DNA of 64,000 nt from Flavobacterium sp. N2270. GTDB lineage: Bacteria; Bacteroidota; Bacteroidia; Flavobacteriales; Flavobacteriaceae. The translations under genes and the position numbers were made by a program. This document shows positions 8,990 through 17,898 of the stretch, one piece after another (positions within the stretch are counted from its first letter, which is position 1; the number at the start of each line of letters is the position of its first letter). Where the stretch lies: the NCBI RefSeq assembly GCF_025947225.1, contig NZ_CP110005.1:2480001-2544000 (forward strand). The letters run 5' to 3'. The notes beneath the pieces are model-generated. The model had not been told where the DNA came from. It worked only from the letters and a program-made list of their open reading frames with translations, and did no database searches.

Positions 8990-9290
8990 AGCCAATTCTA
9001 TAATAGAATCCGTTATTGCATTAACGATTATTTCGATATGTATTTATATTGCTATAATGGTTTATGCAAATGTATTTTCGCCAAAAACATCTATTCGTCA
9101 TTATAGTCATCAGAACCAAATAAATGAGCAATTTTACTTGTTACAATTACAAGATGAAACTCCAATTGAAAATATCGAAACAAACGAAAATTGGTTAAAT
9201 ACCTATTTGAAAGAGGTTACAATTATGTATAAAGATTCTTTGTCTTCCAATGTTTCTAAAACCGTTTACATTCACACGGATGAAGAATAA
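8964..9290 (+). CDS. Pseudopilin-like protein
   Basis: A 108-residue protein with a short basic leader (KKYYKAN) followed by SIIESVIALTIISICIYIAI. The glutamate five residues into the hydrophobic helix is the hallmark of type IV prepilins and T2SS pseudopilins. The usual Gly before the cleavage site is replaced, so processing is uncertain. It overlaps the preceding gene by 26 bases and the next by 11, indicating a tight operon with GspF. Confidence 0.65.
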   Translation: MLLLKKYYKANSIIESVIALTIISICIYIAIMVYANVFSPKTSIRHYSHQNQINEQFYLLQLQDETPIENIETNENWLNTYLKEVTIMYKDSLSSNVSKTVYIHTDEE

Positions 9291-9762
9291 AAACTACATT
9301 GCAGCTTTTTCCATTGTTGAAATAATGGTTAGCATGGTCATTACAGCTATCGTTGTTGGGCTTATATTTGGCGTTTTTACTATTGTTTCCGAACAGATTA
9401 TAGAGTTTAAAAAAGAGAACGAACAAACTGCAGATTTCAACCGATTATCCTATAGTTTAAACAAAGCGGTTTTTGATAGTGAGAAAATGATAACTCGAGA
9501 AAATGGTGTTTATTTCCAAACCTATGATGGCGATACTATTTTATATCAAAAAGAAGACACTTATCTCATTCGAAAAGCGCAAACTTTTACCGATACTTTT
9601 AGATTAAAACTTCAAACAATGCGAATAGATTCGGTTTATAACGAGAAGAAAAGTAAAGTGTTTCAAAAATTAGAATTAGAACTACTGATTCATGAGAAGA
9701 GCGTTCCATTACGATTTTACAAACCTGTTTATGCCAATCAATTAATACTTTGGAAAGAATAA
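9280..9762 (+). CDS. Pseudopilin-like protein (GspJ-type)
   Basis: About 160 residues from ATG 9280 (MKNKNYIAAFSIVEIMVS); the frame opens further upstream at 9250 but that part overlaps the previous gene. AAFSIVEIMVSMVITAIVVG is a prepilin N-methylation-type helix with the key Glu. The remaining soluble domain is beta-rich, as in minor pseudopilins. It would be inserted in the inner membrane and assembled into a short pseudopilus with the upstream proteins. The stop is 1 base from the GspF start. Confidence 0.7.
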   Translation: MKNKNYIAAFSIVEIMVSMVITAIVVGLIFGVFTIVSEQIIEFKKENEQTADFNRLSYSLNKAVFDSEKMITRENGVYFQTYDGDTILYQKEDTYLIRKAQTFTDTFRLKLQTMRIDSVYNEKKSKVFQKLELELLIHEKSVPLRFYKPVYANQLILWKE

Positions 9763-9763
9763 T

Positions 9764-10884
9764 ATGAGTTTAGACTTAAGCAACTATAAGAAAACAGAAC
9801 AAAAAGAGAAAAAGGATTTCCAATTCAATTTGGATAAATTTAGTGTGTCCAAAACTTTTTCAGACAAGCAAAAAGAGATTTTTTATAGAGAATTAGGAAT
9901 GCTTTTAAAATCGGGAGTCGATTTTAAAAAAGCTTTAGAAATTGTAAGCCAACAAGTAAATAAAAAAAAGAAAAAGAGCTTATACTGGAGCTGAAAGATA
10001 AAATTGTACACGGAAAAAGCATTTACGAATCCATGATGGAATCGAAACAATTTTCACCTTATGAATATTACAGTGTTCAAATTGGCGAAGAAACCAGGAA
10101 ATTGGAAGAAGTTTTAACCGAGTTACAAAAATACTTCAACCGAAAAATTCAAATGCGTAGGCAAATAGTTTCGGTACTGACTTATCCTGCAATTGTAATG
10201 ATGGTAACCGTTTTGGTTTTGTATTTTATGTTAAATAAAGTAGTACCTATGTTTAGTTCCGTGTTTAGACAATTTGGAAGCGAATTACCAAAAAGCACGC
10301 AATACATTATTAAAATTTCAAATCATTCAGGAACTATATTTTTATTACTCTTCATAACTATTATTGGTTTGATTGTAATGCATTTTATATTGAAAGAAAA
10401 GGATAGTTACCGGAAATTTGTTTCTACCTTAATTTTGAGAATTCCTTATTTTGGTAATCTTATTCGAAAGATATACATTTCTCGTTTTTGTCAATCGATG
10501 AAATTGTTAATTATATCTAAAACCACTTTACTAACATCCTTGTCTTTAACTTCCAAAATGATTGGGTTTTACCCTATTGAAAAATCTATTGAAACTATAA
10601 AAGAAGATATTACTAAAGGAGCATCTCTGCATGAAAGTTTACGAAAACATGCCATTTACGAAAACAAATTGGTTTCAATGGTGGAAGTTGCTGAACAGAT
10701 AAACCAACTCGACACCATGTTTGAACGCCTAACCGAGCAATATAACGAGGAAATTAACCATCAAACTAAAATGATTGGAGTTGTACTTGAACCAATGATT
10801 ATTATTGTCATAGGGGTTATTGTTGGCGTTATTATGGTATCTATGTATGCACCAATGTTCGATTTAAGTAAGATTATTAATTAG
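9764..10884 (+). pseudogene. gspF: GspF/PilC-like inner-membrane protein, frameshifted at an A8 run
   Basis: Platform protein of T2SS/type IV pilus machines. The first 76 codons (9764-9994) contain the conserved start of a GspF domain (FYRELGMLLKSGVDFKKALE). The rest is in the -1 frame, contains two further GspF features (membrane helix ALIVMMVTVLVLYFML-type near 10190, C-terminal helix IIVIGVIVGVIMVSMYAPMF) and ends at 10884. The break is at A8 (9962-9969). The heptamer A AAA AAG in the correct phase (9964-9970) would allow a -1 ribosomal slip giving exactly the downstream frame. Options are programmed frameshift, phase variation, decay or sequencing error. An intact protein would be about 372 residues. 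Confidence 0.75.
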
Positions 10885-10885
10885 C

Positions 10886-10918
10886 TCGATAGCGCGGATT
10901 TGCAATCCGTACTTGCTA
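10886..10918. repeat. REP-like palindrome next to the RAYT gene
   Basis: CTCGATAGCGCGGATTTGCA is followed by ATCCGTACTTGC. CGGATT and AATCCG form the stem. A near-copy lies on the other side of the transposase gene at 11603-11633. The GATAGCGCGGA...TCCGTGC frame is shared with the REP elements between the toxin cassettes. Confidence 0.6.
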
Positions 10919-10924
10919 AAAGTT

Positions 10925-11479
10925 TTAAAACAAATCTAAAGTTGTAATTTTTAATTCATTATCTAATGATGCATAATTTCTAGCAGAACTAAAATAATAA
11001 TCTTCAGGTAATGTTACAATTTTTTCTTTCACAGGATTGTTATGAATATAATTTATTTTCTGCTGAATAAATGTATTGCTGTAAATATTTTCTGCATGAT
11101 AACCGTCTTGCCAAACTTTATATTGTTGGTTTCTTTTTAAGTGTTCGCATGATTTCTGAAAGTATTCTAACAACCATTCTCGTCTGCTTTCTGGTTCTTC
11201 AATTATGGTTTGAATGATTTTTTTAGATGTGAATTTTTTAAAATCACGAATAATGTCGCTTAGGATAATTCCATTTGTAGCTTTGCATAATAAATGTATA
11301 TGACTCGACATTATACTATATGCATAAATTTCTAGGCTTTTCTCTTCTTGGCAATATTGTAAGGCTTTTATTAAAACATATTTTTGATTTAATCTTGTGA
11401 AAACATCTACCCAACCAACGGTTGTAATGGTTATAAAGTAGGCTTCTTCTGTTGTAGTGGCTTTGTATTTTGTTGACAT
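10925..11479 (-). CDS. REP-associated tyrosine transposase (RAYT)
   Basis: A 184-residue Y1/HUH-superfamily transposase. YSIMSSHIHLLCKA supplies the HUH-like metal-binding motif, and NYIHNNPVKEKIV with the preceding YHAENIYSN region is the usual RAYT C-terminal signature including the catalytic tyrosine. A TTG at 11497 and ATG 11488 are alternative starts; ATG 11479 (MSTKYKATTT) gives the standard length. REP-like palindromes on both sides are its likely substrates. Similar palindromes occur between the neighbouring RHS cassettes, so this enzyme may have seeded them. That link is inference. Confidence 0.85.
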   Translation of the reverse strand: MSTKYKATTTEEAYFITITTVGWVDVFTRLNQKYVLIKALQYCQEEKSLEIYAYSIMSSHIHLLCKATNGIILSDIIRDFKKFTSKKIIQTIIEEPESRREWLLEYFQKSCEHLKRNQQYKVWQDGYHAENIYSNTFIQQKINYIHNNPVKEKIVTLPEDYYFSSARNYASLDNELKITTLDLF

Positions 11480-11602
11480 GGAGTACATTTTTATCAAAAA
11501 TAAATAAAAAACACTTTCTTTTAATTTGTTTTAATAAAATTTGCTTCTTGTTTGTCAAATATTTGTTGTATTTCGATATTTGATAGAACTCGATAGACTT
11601 GA

Positions 11603-11633
11603 TAGCGCGGATTTACAATCCGTGCTTGCTTTT
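11603..11633. repeat. REP-like palindrome, second copy beside the RAYT gene
   Basis: GATAGCGCGGATTTACAATC followed by CGTGCTTGCT: the same element as 10886-10918 in the same orientation. It is preceded by a partial duplication of CTCGATAG. Confidence 0.6.
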
Positions 11634-11687
11634 TTGTTTATATACTGTAAATACAAGGCATTTCAGACTTTACTGTGTAATTGATAA

Positions 11688-11724
11688 TCAACAAAAGCAA
11701 CTCTTTTACAAGTTGCTTTTGCTT
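11688..11724. terminator. Hairpin terminator in the array 3' flank
   Basis: AAAAGCAACT and AGTTGCTTTT pair around a loop of about eight bases, followed by a T-rich stretch. Related AAAGCAACTC hairpins occur at about 17310-17340 and in the spacers next to T12. It probably ends transcription from both sides. Confidence 0.5.
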
Positions 11725-11736
11725 TATTTACTTTTT

Positions 11737-11791
11737 GGGCACGGAAAACATTTCCGCGCTATCATTGTGTTGATATATCCGCGCCATCGGG
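11737..11791 (-). repeat. Inter-cassette REP element (downstream of T11)
   Basis: A bipartite palindrome: GGCACGGAAAACATTTCCGC with a second half GATATATCCGCGCCATCGGG. It lies directly after immunity gene I11. The same element follows I10, I9, I4 and, in inverted orientation, I12; a variant follows I5. Confidence 0.7.
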
Positions 11792-11843
11792 ATTGGTGCC
11801 CTTTTGTGGTGGTTTAAAGTAGCGAGTGCTCGGTAGATTTTAT

Positions 11844-12269
11844 CTAAAAAATAATTTTAAAATTACTATATAATAATGACTTTGAATCATCTGAAAACTC
11901 TAAAAATATTTTTTTATCATCTGTAAAAACCACGAAACCAGTAAAACCATTACAGGCGTTAAATTTACTCCAATTGTTTACAAAAAAATCAGTATTCACT
12001 CTTATTAATTTTGCATCATATTCAATGTGAATAATTAATTTTTCAAATTTATTTAATTGAGATTTAATAAGTGCATTCCTAATAATAGTTTCATTATTAA
12101 TAAAATCATAATAATTTTCAAATGAATTATCTATATTACTCCAGTCTAAAAAGGTTATAAATTCATTATAAGGTATTAAACTATCATTTAAAAAATCATA
12201 AATATCAATTTTCAAAACTTCTATCTCTTTGGAATTTTCTTTTACAAACCAATTATTTTCTAAATTCAT
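11844..12269 (-). CDS. Putative immunity protein I11
   Basis: 141 residues, acidic, no signal peptide or membrane segment, so likely cytosolic. It sits 5 bases downstream of tip T11 in the position occupied by immunity genes in every cassette of the array. I recognise no family. The C-terminal part (FTGFVVFTDDKKIFLEF) looks beta-rich. Its role as the antidote of T11 is inferred only from position. Confidence 0.6.
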   Translation of the reverse strand: MNLENNWFVKENSKEIEVLKIDIYDFLNDSLIPYNEFITFLDWSNIDNSFENYYDFINNETIIRNALIKSQLNKFEKLIIHIEYDAKLIRVNTDFFVNNWSKFNACNGFTGFVVFTDDKKIFLEFSDDSKSLLYSNFKIIF

Positions 12270-12274
12270 CTTTT

Positions 12275-13249
12275 TTATTTATGACTTTTTACAATTTCAT
12301 TATTTATTATTTGATTAACTTGATTTTCACCACCCTCAAATAAAACAGCTCCTTTAGTATTTCCATCCCACCAATTTATATGCGCACCTTTTTTAGCATC
12401 ATAATCTACCCTCCATCCTTTACTTCCATCAAGAGATTGATAACCTGTTACTTTACCTTTTTGTCCTCCAAATTTTCCAAGTTTTTCTACAGAACCTTCT
12501 CCTAAGTCTCCAATCACTCCTTTGGCTACATCGATAGCATTGCTTGAATTATCACTACCAGCCTTTAATATTGTTATAATTTCTTTTCCTTCTTTTCCAA
12601 AATCATCAACCAGCCTTCCCGTAGTTTCAACTTTATCAATAGCATTTTGAGAATACTTAATTTCTTTTGCTAAAACTTTTAGCGACCCTCCACTAATAAA
12701 AGGAACTAAAACTCCTACTCCAGCTAAGGAGTAGTCTAAAATACCCGCATCTTGCCCGTCTATTGTTCTTCCATCCATTATTACAGAAACATCTTCCGCA
12801 TCTGTAAATCCTCCAAATTCTGTAAAATATGCGTGAAAATATATTTGAGCAGTTCCAAAAGTAAGTTGGTCTTTACTATCGAATAAATGCTTCTTTTCTT
12901 CATAAAAAATAGACATTCCTTCCGCTTTTTTCTGTGCTCTTCTAATTTTTTCTTGAGTCCATAATTTTATAATCAGTCCAGTATAACCGATTGGATTAGT
13001 GAAAGCAATTTCAGCTCCTTCTAACTCTATTCCATCAATTACTCTATTTTCACTAAAAGCATAAACCGAGTTATGTGGGTATTTTCTAAATAAAGGGTCA
13101 GTTGCAAAAAACCTACCCACTCGTGGGTCGTGCATTCTAAAAGTGTAGTTTAAAGAATTTCCTTCCCCTTTTATCTCATCATCTTTCTCTTGTCCTTGGA
13201 AGCCGTAACGGTAGGCTGTGCTTGAGCCGTGTCTATTAGGTACGAGCAT
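12275..13249 (-). CDS. Orphan RHS tip T11 (toxin fragment)
   Basis: 324 residues. Residues 1-54 are the RHS core ([16 protein letters not shown]...[16 protein letters not shown], the QGQE type). Then comes a pre-toxin region and a C-terminal domain with [16 protein letters not shown] and [15 protein letters not shown]. The GWR-DYD-KG-HIN pattern recurs in polymorphic-toxin tails, but I cannot assign an activity. There is no signal peptide or RHS barrel of its own, so as it stands it is a displaced tip that needs recombination into an rhs gene to be delivered. It is followed by I11 and preceded by the common leader. Confidence 0.8.
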   Translation of the reverse strand: MLVPNRHGSSTAYRYGFQGQEKDDEIKGEGNSLNYTFRMHDPRVGRFFATDPLFRKYPHNSVYAFSENRVIDGIELEGAEIAFTNPIGYTGLIIKLWTQEKIRRAQKKAEGMSIFYEEKKHLFDSKDQLTFGTAQIYFHAYFTEFGGFTDAEDVSVIMDGRTIDGQDAGILDYSLAGVGVLVPFISGGSLKVLAKEIKYSQNAIDKVETTGRLVDDFGKEGKEIITILKAGSDNSSNAIDVAKGVIGDLGEGSVEKLGKFGGQKGKVTGYQSLDGSKGWRVDYDAKKGAHINWWDGNTKGAVLFEGGENQVNQIINNEIVKSHK

Positions 13250-13355
13250 TCCAAAAGTAGGGTAGTCATTAGCTACAAAATAGGTGTATAAGAACGTGGT
13301 GTAAATATATGAATTTTAATAAAAAACAGAACACCATTTTGATGTTCTGTTTTTA
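13250..13355 (-). repeat. Cassette leader repeat before T11
   Basis: About 105 bases, nearly identical upstream of every tip. On the minus strand it holds a hairpin built on AAAACAGAACA/TGTTCTGTTTT (terminator of the preceding unit), then a short AT-rich stretch, then sequence that in frame would read ANDYPTFG ahead of MLVPN, i.e. the end of an RHS barrel. Confidence 0.85.
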
Positions 13356-13486
13356 TATTTAAAAAGCTTTTAGTAAAACTTTACTATTTAGGTTTATACC
13401 ACAGTTTAAAAGCAAAAACCAAAACCTGTCCTGAGCCTGACGAAGGGTTGGTGCCCTTTTGTGGTGGTTTAAAGTAGGGAGTGCTC

Positions 13487-13540
13487 GGCACGGAAAACAT
13501 TTCCGCGCTATCGTTGCGTTGATATATCCGCGCCATCGGG
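13487..13540 (-). repeat. Inter-cassette REP element (downstream of I10)
   Basis: Copy of the bipartite palindrome GGCACGGAAAACATTTCCGC ... CGCGCCATCGGG, directly after I10. It is preceded by the spacer motif TTGGTGCCCTTTTGTGGTGG, which is common to most cassette junctions. Confidence 0.75.
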
Positions 13541-13568
13541 TTCGAGCGGCAGCGAGGGGCTCGACATA

Positions 13569-14393
13569 TTATTGTTCAATTTTAAAGCAAGAATCATATG
13601 AAATCTCTGGGCTTTTATATATTTTTTTTTGAGCTTTTGCACTCTTATTTGAATAACTAATCCACTCACCAACCTTATAAACTTTTTCATCAAAATAATC
13701 AAAATACTCTATTGATTTTAATGTTCCATCTTTGAATCCTCTTTTTGTTTTACCGTAAAAACAATAACGCGTATGTAATTTATCTATTATTACACTTGAA
13801 AATGAATTGCTTTTTAAATTAACTTCTATTCCTTCCAAAAAAAAACTGTTTTTGGAATTACTAGAATACACAATCTTATTAATAGTTTTACAAGAACTGG
13901 TTTCAATATATAAAAACCTTTCATCATTAATATAAATATACATATTTTCATTTATATTTTTCTTGCTGATTTTTATTGAAAAAAGCATTTTATTTAAAGA
14001 AAAAAAATCATTTTTATTATATTCGTAAATAGTAATTCTTTCTATGTATTTGTCTTTAAATTCAAATTTAAGTGCCAAATTATCCTTATTAAAAAAATAC
14101 TCTTTAGATTTAAACTCATTTTTCACAAAATTATACGCGTCTTCGACAAAAAGATCTTTACTGTAAAATTTTCGGATTTTCTCCAAACGACTATAATTCT
14201 GATCATAAACATAATCTTTACAGATAAAAATATTTTTTGTAGAATCCAAATAAACTCTGTTAACTAAATAATTAAGGTTTGTAACTGGATCTTTCAGATA
14301 TTTAATAGTATCATTTATATCACCAAACTCTTCGATTTCTTGAGAATTAACCGAAGTGAAAATCAAAAATGTGAAATAAAATATTCTTTTCAT
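13569..14393 (-). CDS. Putative secreted immunity protein I10
   Basis: 274 residues with a signal peptide (KRIFYFTFLIFTSVNSQ), so exported to the periplasm. The C-terminal third (GFKDGTLKSIEYFDYF, KVYKVGEWISYSNKS) resembles MORN/YwqK-type repeats. It follows T10 by 21 bases. A periplasmic partner suggests that T10 acts in the cell envelope. Its immunity function is inferred from position. Confidence 0.6.
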   Translation of the reverse strand: MKRIFYFTFLIFTSVNSQEIEEFGDINDTIKYLKDPVTNLNYLVNRVYLDSTKNIFICKDYVYDQNYSRLEKIRKFYSKDLFVEDAYNFVKNEFKSKEYFFNKDNLALKFEFKDKYIERITIYEYNKNDFFSLNKMLFSIKISKKNINENMYIYINDERFLYIETSSCKTINKIVYSSNSKNSFFLEGIEVNLKSNSFSSVIIDKLHTRYCFYGKTKRGFKDGTLKSIEYFDYFDEKVYKVGEWISYSNKSAKAQKKIYKSPEISYDSCFKIEQ

Positions 14394-14414
14394 TATTTAA
14401 TTATTAGGTTGAAC

Positions 14415-15398
14415 TTAGCCTTGGGGATCTATTATTTTAATATCAAGTTTTCTGTCCTCATTATTTATATTTCCAGCTTTAATGTTAATTCTATCACCAG
14501 AAACCCCTCTTCTTATTAAAGCATCCTTAATTACTTCTCCTCTTTTATTAATCAAATCCATAATATTACTAGATTTTCCTGTATCTGCATCATTATAATT
14601 AGAATTAGTAGTTGCGTTTTTAAAAGCAGCATTAACAGTTATATCCACTGAACCATTATTACCTATCTGTTGAACTAAGTCATCTAATTGTGAATTCGCT
14701 AGAATTGGGTCTACAAACGTAGAACTTGCTTTATTAAAATTTATATCTATTTCTTGTTCAACTGGCTGTACAAAATCTGAAACTATAAAATAAGCAGTAT
14801 CAAATGACCAAATATCATTTTGCCCATCAGCTAAAAGCTCATTCGATTTTACTAACCCTTGTAACAAATCTTGGTCTCGATAATCAAGTATTTTGCTTGA
14901 TGGAGCCGACAAAGTATAATTTCCATTAGCATTTAGTCCTTGTAAGCCAAACTGTTTAACATTAGGGTTTCTATCTGCATCTGTATTAAAAAACTGATTT
15001 AATTCTTGATACTCAAAAGAAAATCTTCTTGAATTAGTATCTATATTATGCACCAATAAACGACCATTATTAGAATTAAAAGATACTGTTTTGTCAACTT
15101 CAATTTTTATCAGTGCACTTCCATCACTATATCTTTCTACAACGGTATAATTAACTTCTTCAAGCCCATCTAAATCAACACAATTTATCGGTTTATTACC
15201 AGCGAATTGATAAGGTGTATACCATGGAAAAGATCTAAACAATGGGTCTAGTGACAAGAACTTACCTATTCTTGGGTCATAAATTCTAAATCCATAGTCA
15301 TATTGTAAACCTTCTCCCTTAACTTCATCGTCTTTTTCTTTACCATTAAACCCGTATCTGTAAGCATCACTACTACTATGCCTATTTGGTACGAGCAT
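14415..15398 (-). CDS. Orphan RHS tip T10, OmpA-like C-terminus
   Basis: 327 residues. The core differs from its neighbours: GFNGKEKDDEVKGEGLQ and GFRIYDPRIGKFLSLDPL (NGKE type), although the leader and the first 17 residues match the array. The C-terminal 110 residues (VDITVNAAFKN, NKRGEVIKDALIRRGV, RINIKAGNINNEDRKLDIKI) resemble an OmpA-like peptidoglycan-binding fold. This is unusual for a tip toxin and may mean cell-wall targeting. The partner I10 is secreted, consistent with envelope action. Activity unknown. Confidence 0.75.
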   Translation of the reverse strand: MLVPNRHSSSDAYRYGFNGKEKDDEVKGEGLQYDYGFRIYDPRIGKFLSLDPLFRSFPWYTPYQFAGNKPINCVDLDGLEEVNYTVVERYSDGSALIKIEVDKTVSFNSNNGRLLVHNIDTNSRRFSFEYQELNQFFNTDADRNPNVKQFGLQGLNANGNYTLSAPSSKILDYRDQDLLQGLVKSNELLADGQNDIWSFDTAYFIVSDFVQPVEQEIDINFNKASSTFVDPILANSQLDDLVQQIGNNGSVDITVNAAFKNATTNSNYNDADTGKSSNIMDLINKRGEVIKDALIRRGVSGDRINIKAGNINNEDRKLDIKIIDPQG

Positions 15399-15509
15399 TC
15401 CAAAAGAAGGGTAGTCATTAGCTATAAAATAGGTATATAAGAACGAGGTGTAAATATATGAATTTTAATAAAAAACAGAACACCATTTTACTTTGATGTT
15501 CTGTTTTTA
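15399..15509 (-). repeat. Cassette leader repeat before T10
   Basis: Same leader unit as at the other tips, with the AGAACACC...TGTTCTGTTTT hairpin and the YP(S/T)FG coding end. It is directly followed (toward higher coordinates) by a REP element rather than the usual long spacer. Confidence 0.85.
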
Positions 15510-15519
15510 TTTATTTTGT

Positions 15520-15574
15520 GGGCACGGAAAACATTTCCGCGCTATCGTTGCGTTTATATATCCGCGCCATCGGG
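15520..15574 (-). repeat. Inter-cassette REP element (downstream of I9)
   Basis: Bipartite palindrome GGCACGGAAAACATTTCCGC ... TCCGCGCCATCGGG immediately after the I9 stop. Confidence 0.75.
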
Positions 15575-15583
15575 TTTATTATA

Positions 15584-15961
15584 TTATTCAACTTTTATTA
15601 ACTGAAGAGATCTGTTATATTTATTATACTTTCCGAGGTTGATTTTACTTTTTTTAGGATTTTTAGTTGAATAATATATATAAAATTCACAACCAATGCA
15701 TCCATTTGTATTATTATGACCTATGAATTTTTTTACACCAACACTTCCAGTATATTTTATTTTATTTACCGTGTATTCATATTCTAAAACACCACCCGAA
15801 GTTGTATAATATTTTCTTAATATTTTTCCAGATGTTATTCCTTTGTTATTTCTTATTTCTAAATTATCAATCTCATCGGAAAATAACATAAAAATTATAA
15901 AAACTATTATTGAAACTATTGCAATGTTATCAATTTTATTTTTTAAGTTATTCAATTTCAT
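15584..15961 (-). CDS. Putative membrane immunity protein I9
   Basis: 125 residues with one transmembrane helix (NIAIVSIIVFIIFMLFS) near the N-terminus and a beta-rich domain after it, somewhat like DUF3592-type membrane proteins. It overlaps the end of T9 by 14 bases, so the two are translationally coupled. Membrane location suggests that T9 acts at the inner membrane or periplasm. Confidence 0.6.
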   Translation of the reverse strand: MKLNNLKNKIDNIAIVSIIVFIIFMLFSDEIDNLEIRNNKGITSGKILRKYYTTSGGVLEYEYTVNKIKYTGSVGVKKFIGHNNTNGCIGCEFYIYYSTKNPKKSKINLGKYNKYNRSLQLIKVE

Positions 15962-17015
15962 TTGTTTGATATTTTAGAAATGATTGAAAACCAATAGATA
16001 ATCCATGCGTCGTAATTTTATCCATTGTATTATTAAAAAATGGTTGAGAAGAAATTTTAGTAGCTCCTATACCCAATATTCTATTAGCTTGTGTGACTCC
16101 AAAATTTGCTCCCATTTTATTAAATGTATTGAATTCCATACCTTTATTTATTGTGTATGAGAATTGAGACCCCAAATAATCTGAAGCTAAATTTAACTTA
16201 AAGGATGATGCGCCTACAGCAACCCAATTAATTTTTCCAACTTCACCATTAGCAAAATATTCTGTAGCTGTTTCATTTAACATTCTCAGTCCAGCTCCTT
16301 TTGTTGAAAACGAAAATAAACCATACTGAGTACCTAACTCTCCTATAACAGGAGCTCCAAACATAGCGATTGGAACTGGCGCAACCCCAATTGCTAAAAT
16401 TCCTACTAATGGGTCTGTATATCCATTAGTTGCTGCATTCCCTTTTTGGTAACTGCTATGAAAAGCATCTGCTTGTTCAGGTGTCCATTTATCTCTGGTT
16501 CTTTCTTTAATATATCTTGCTCTATCAGCACTAGAATAATTTATATAAGTGTCATACCCATATTCTGCAATGTACTCTTCTTTTGTTTGAGTAGAAGCAT
16601 ATGGGTCTACATCAGCCGTATATCCTGTATATTGTCTTGGTTTTGAAAATGTAACTGTAATTTCTGGTAAATAAATATCTGGTTCTCTCAAATAGTCAAT
16701 GAGTGAAGGTGTCGCAAAAGCTCCTCCTTGATTTAAATCTAATGCTCCACTTGACCCTGTATTTGTATTTCCTTCTTCTAATCCCTCAAGTTCTACATAT
16801 TGTATAACTTTATTTCCACTAAATTGATATGGTGTGTACCATGGATACTTTTTCTCTAAAGGGTCAACCGCAAAAAACCTACCCACTCTTGGGTCATGCA
16901 TTCTAAAAGTATAGTTTAAAGAATTCCCTTCTCCTTTAAGTTCATCATCTTTCTCTTGTCCTTGGAAGCCGTAGCGGTAGGCACTGCTTGAGCCGTGTCT
17001 ATTAGGTACGAGCAT
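15948..17015 (-). CDS. Orphan RHS tip T9
   Basis: 355 residues: RHS core of the QGQE type (1-54), then a pre-toxin segment (residues about 95-165, with EEYIAEYGYDTYINYSS) also seen in T1, then a C-terminal region with Ala/Gly-rich hydrophobic stretches (LVGILAIGVAPVPIAMFGAP). No nuclease or protease motif is visible. With a membrane-bound partner, a membrane-active toxin is possible, but this is inference. Confidence 0.75.
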   Translation of the reverse strand: MLVPNRHGSSSAYRYGFQGQEKDDELKGEGNSLNYTFRMHDPRVGRFFAVDPLEKKYPWYTPYQFSGNKVIQYVELEGLEEGNTNTGSSGALDLNQGGAFATPSLIDYLREPDIYLPEITVTFSKPRQYTGYTADVDPYASTQTKEEYIAEYGYDTYINYSSADRARYIKERTRDKWTPEQADAFHSSYQKGNAATNGYTDPLVGILAIGVAPVPIAMFGAPVIGELGTQYGLFSFSTKGAGLRMLNETATEYFANGEVGKINWVAVGASSFKLNLASDYLGSQFSYTINKGMEFNTFNKMGANFGVTQANRILGIGATKISSQPFFNNTMDKITTHGLSIGFQSFLKYQTNEIE

Positions 17016-17125
17016 TCCAAAAGAAGGATAGTCATTAGCTGTAAAATAAGTGTATAAGAACGTGGTGTAAATATATGAATTTTAATAAAAAACAGAACAC
17101 CATTTACATAGATGTTCTGTTTTTA
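17016..17125 (-). repeat. Cassette leader repeat before T9
   Basis: Common leader unit with terminator hairpin. It is followed by the long spacer type (17126-17400) that includes GCCCTGAGCCTGACGAAGGG and TTGGTGCCCTTTTGTGGTGG. Confidence 0.85.
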
Positions 17126-17408
17126 TATTTAAAAGCCTTTAGTAAACTTTTTTATTATTTAGGTTAATACCACTGTTTAAAAGCAAAAACCAAAACCTGC
17201 CCTGAGCCTGACGAAGGGTTGGTGCCCTTTTGTGGTGGTTTAAAATGGTGAGTGCTGGGTAGTGAGTGCTCTGCAAAGCTAAATAACTTTTTACTTCACT
17301 ATATAAAACAACAAAAGCAACTCTATTAAAGTTGCTTTATGCTTTATTTACTTTATGGACACAGTTGGTACCCTTTTTGTGGTGGTTTAATGTAGCGGGT
17401 GCTCTTCT

Positions 17409-17888
17409 TTAGAAATCTAGGTTTTCTAAATTTTCTGTTAATGAAAACAATTGTTGTCTGGCTTTTTGACTTAACCATTTATCATTTTTATGAGTTTTAA
17501 AAAGTAAAAACAATTCTTTATTCATGAATTTTAGTTCTTTAATAAAAAATATACACTTTTCAGCCCAATAATTTGACTCTGAACCAAAAACCATAATTGT
17601 AATTTTATCAATAGGAAAAACATCTGCTATTTCTATATCATTAAAAACAAAAGAAGATTTAAATTCTTCAAAATCAAGTTCTAAAACCTTAAGTAATGGC
17701 AAAAAATTTTTTGTTTTTTTTTCAATAAGAGTTACATCATGTTTTTTACTTAAAATTAAAAAGTAATCTTTGGTGATACCTAAGATAATATTTATTCTAT
17801 CAAAATTTGCTATTTCGACATATTCAATTGTATTGTTATCTATGGTTATAAAATCTCTTTTTTCGAAATTATTGAATGCTTTTTTCAT
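17409..17888 (-). CDS. Putative immunity protein I8
   Basis: 159 residues, no signal peptide or membrane helix, so cytosolic. It follows T8 by 10 bases. I recognise no family. The alternating hydrophobic pattern in the first 120 residues suggests a beta-rich fold with helices at the end. Presumed antidote to the T8 toxin by position. Confidence 0.6.
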   Translation of the reverse strand: MKKAFNNFEKRDFITIDNNTIEYVEIANFDRINIILGITKDYFLILSKKHDVTLIEKKTKNFLPLLKVLELDFEEFKSSFVFNDIEIADVFPIDKITIMVFGSESNYWAEKCIFFIKELKFMNKELFLLFKTHKNDKWLSQKARQQLFSLTENLENLDF

Positions 17889-17898
17889 AAAATTAATA

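Noticed and set aside
11599..11817. A 72-codon ORF downstream of the RAYT gene
   Set aside because: It consists of REP palindromes and spacer repeats; the same peptide (GHGKHFRAI) appears at other REP copies.
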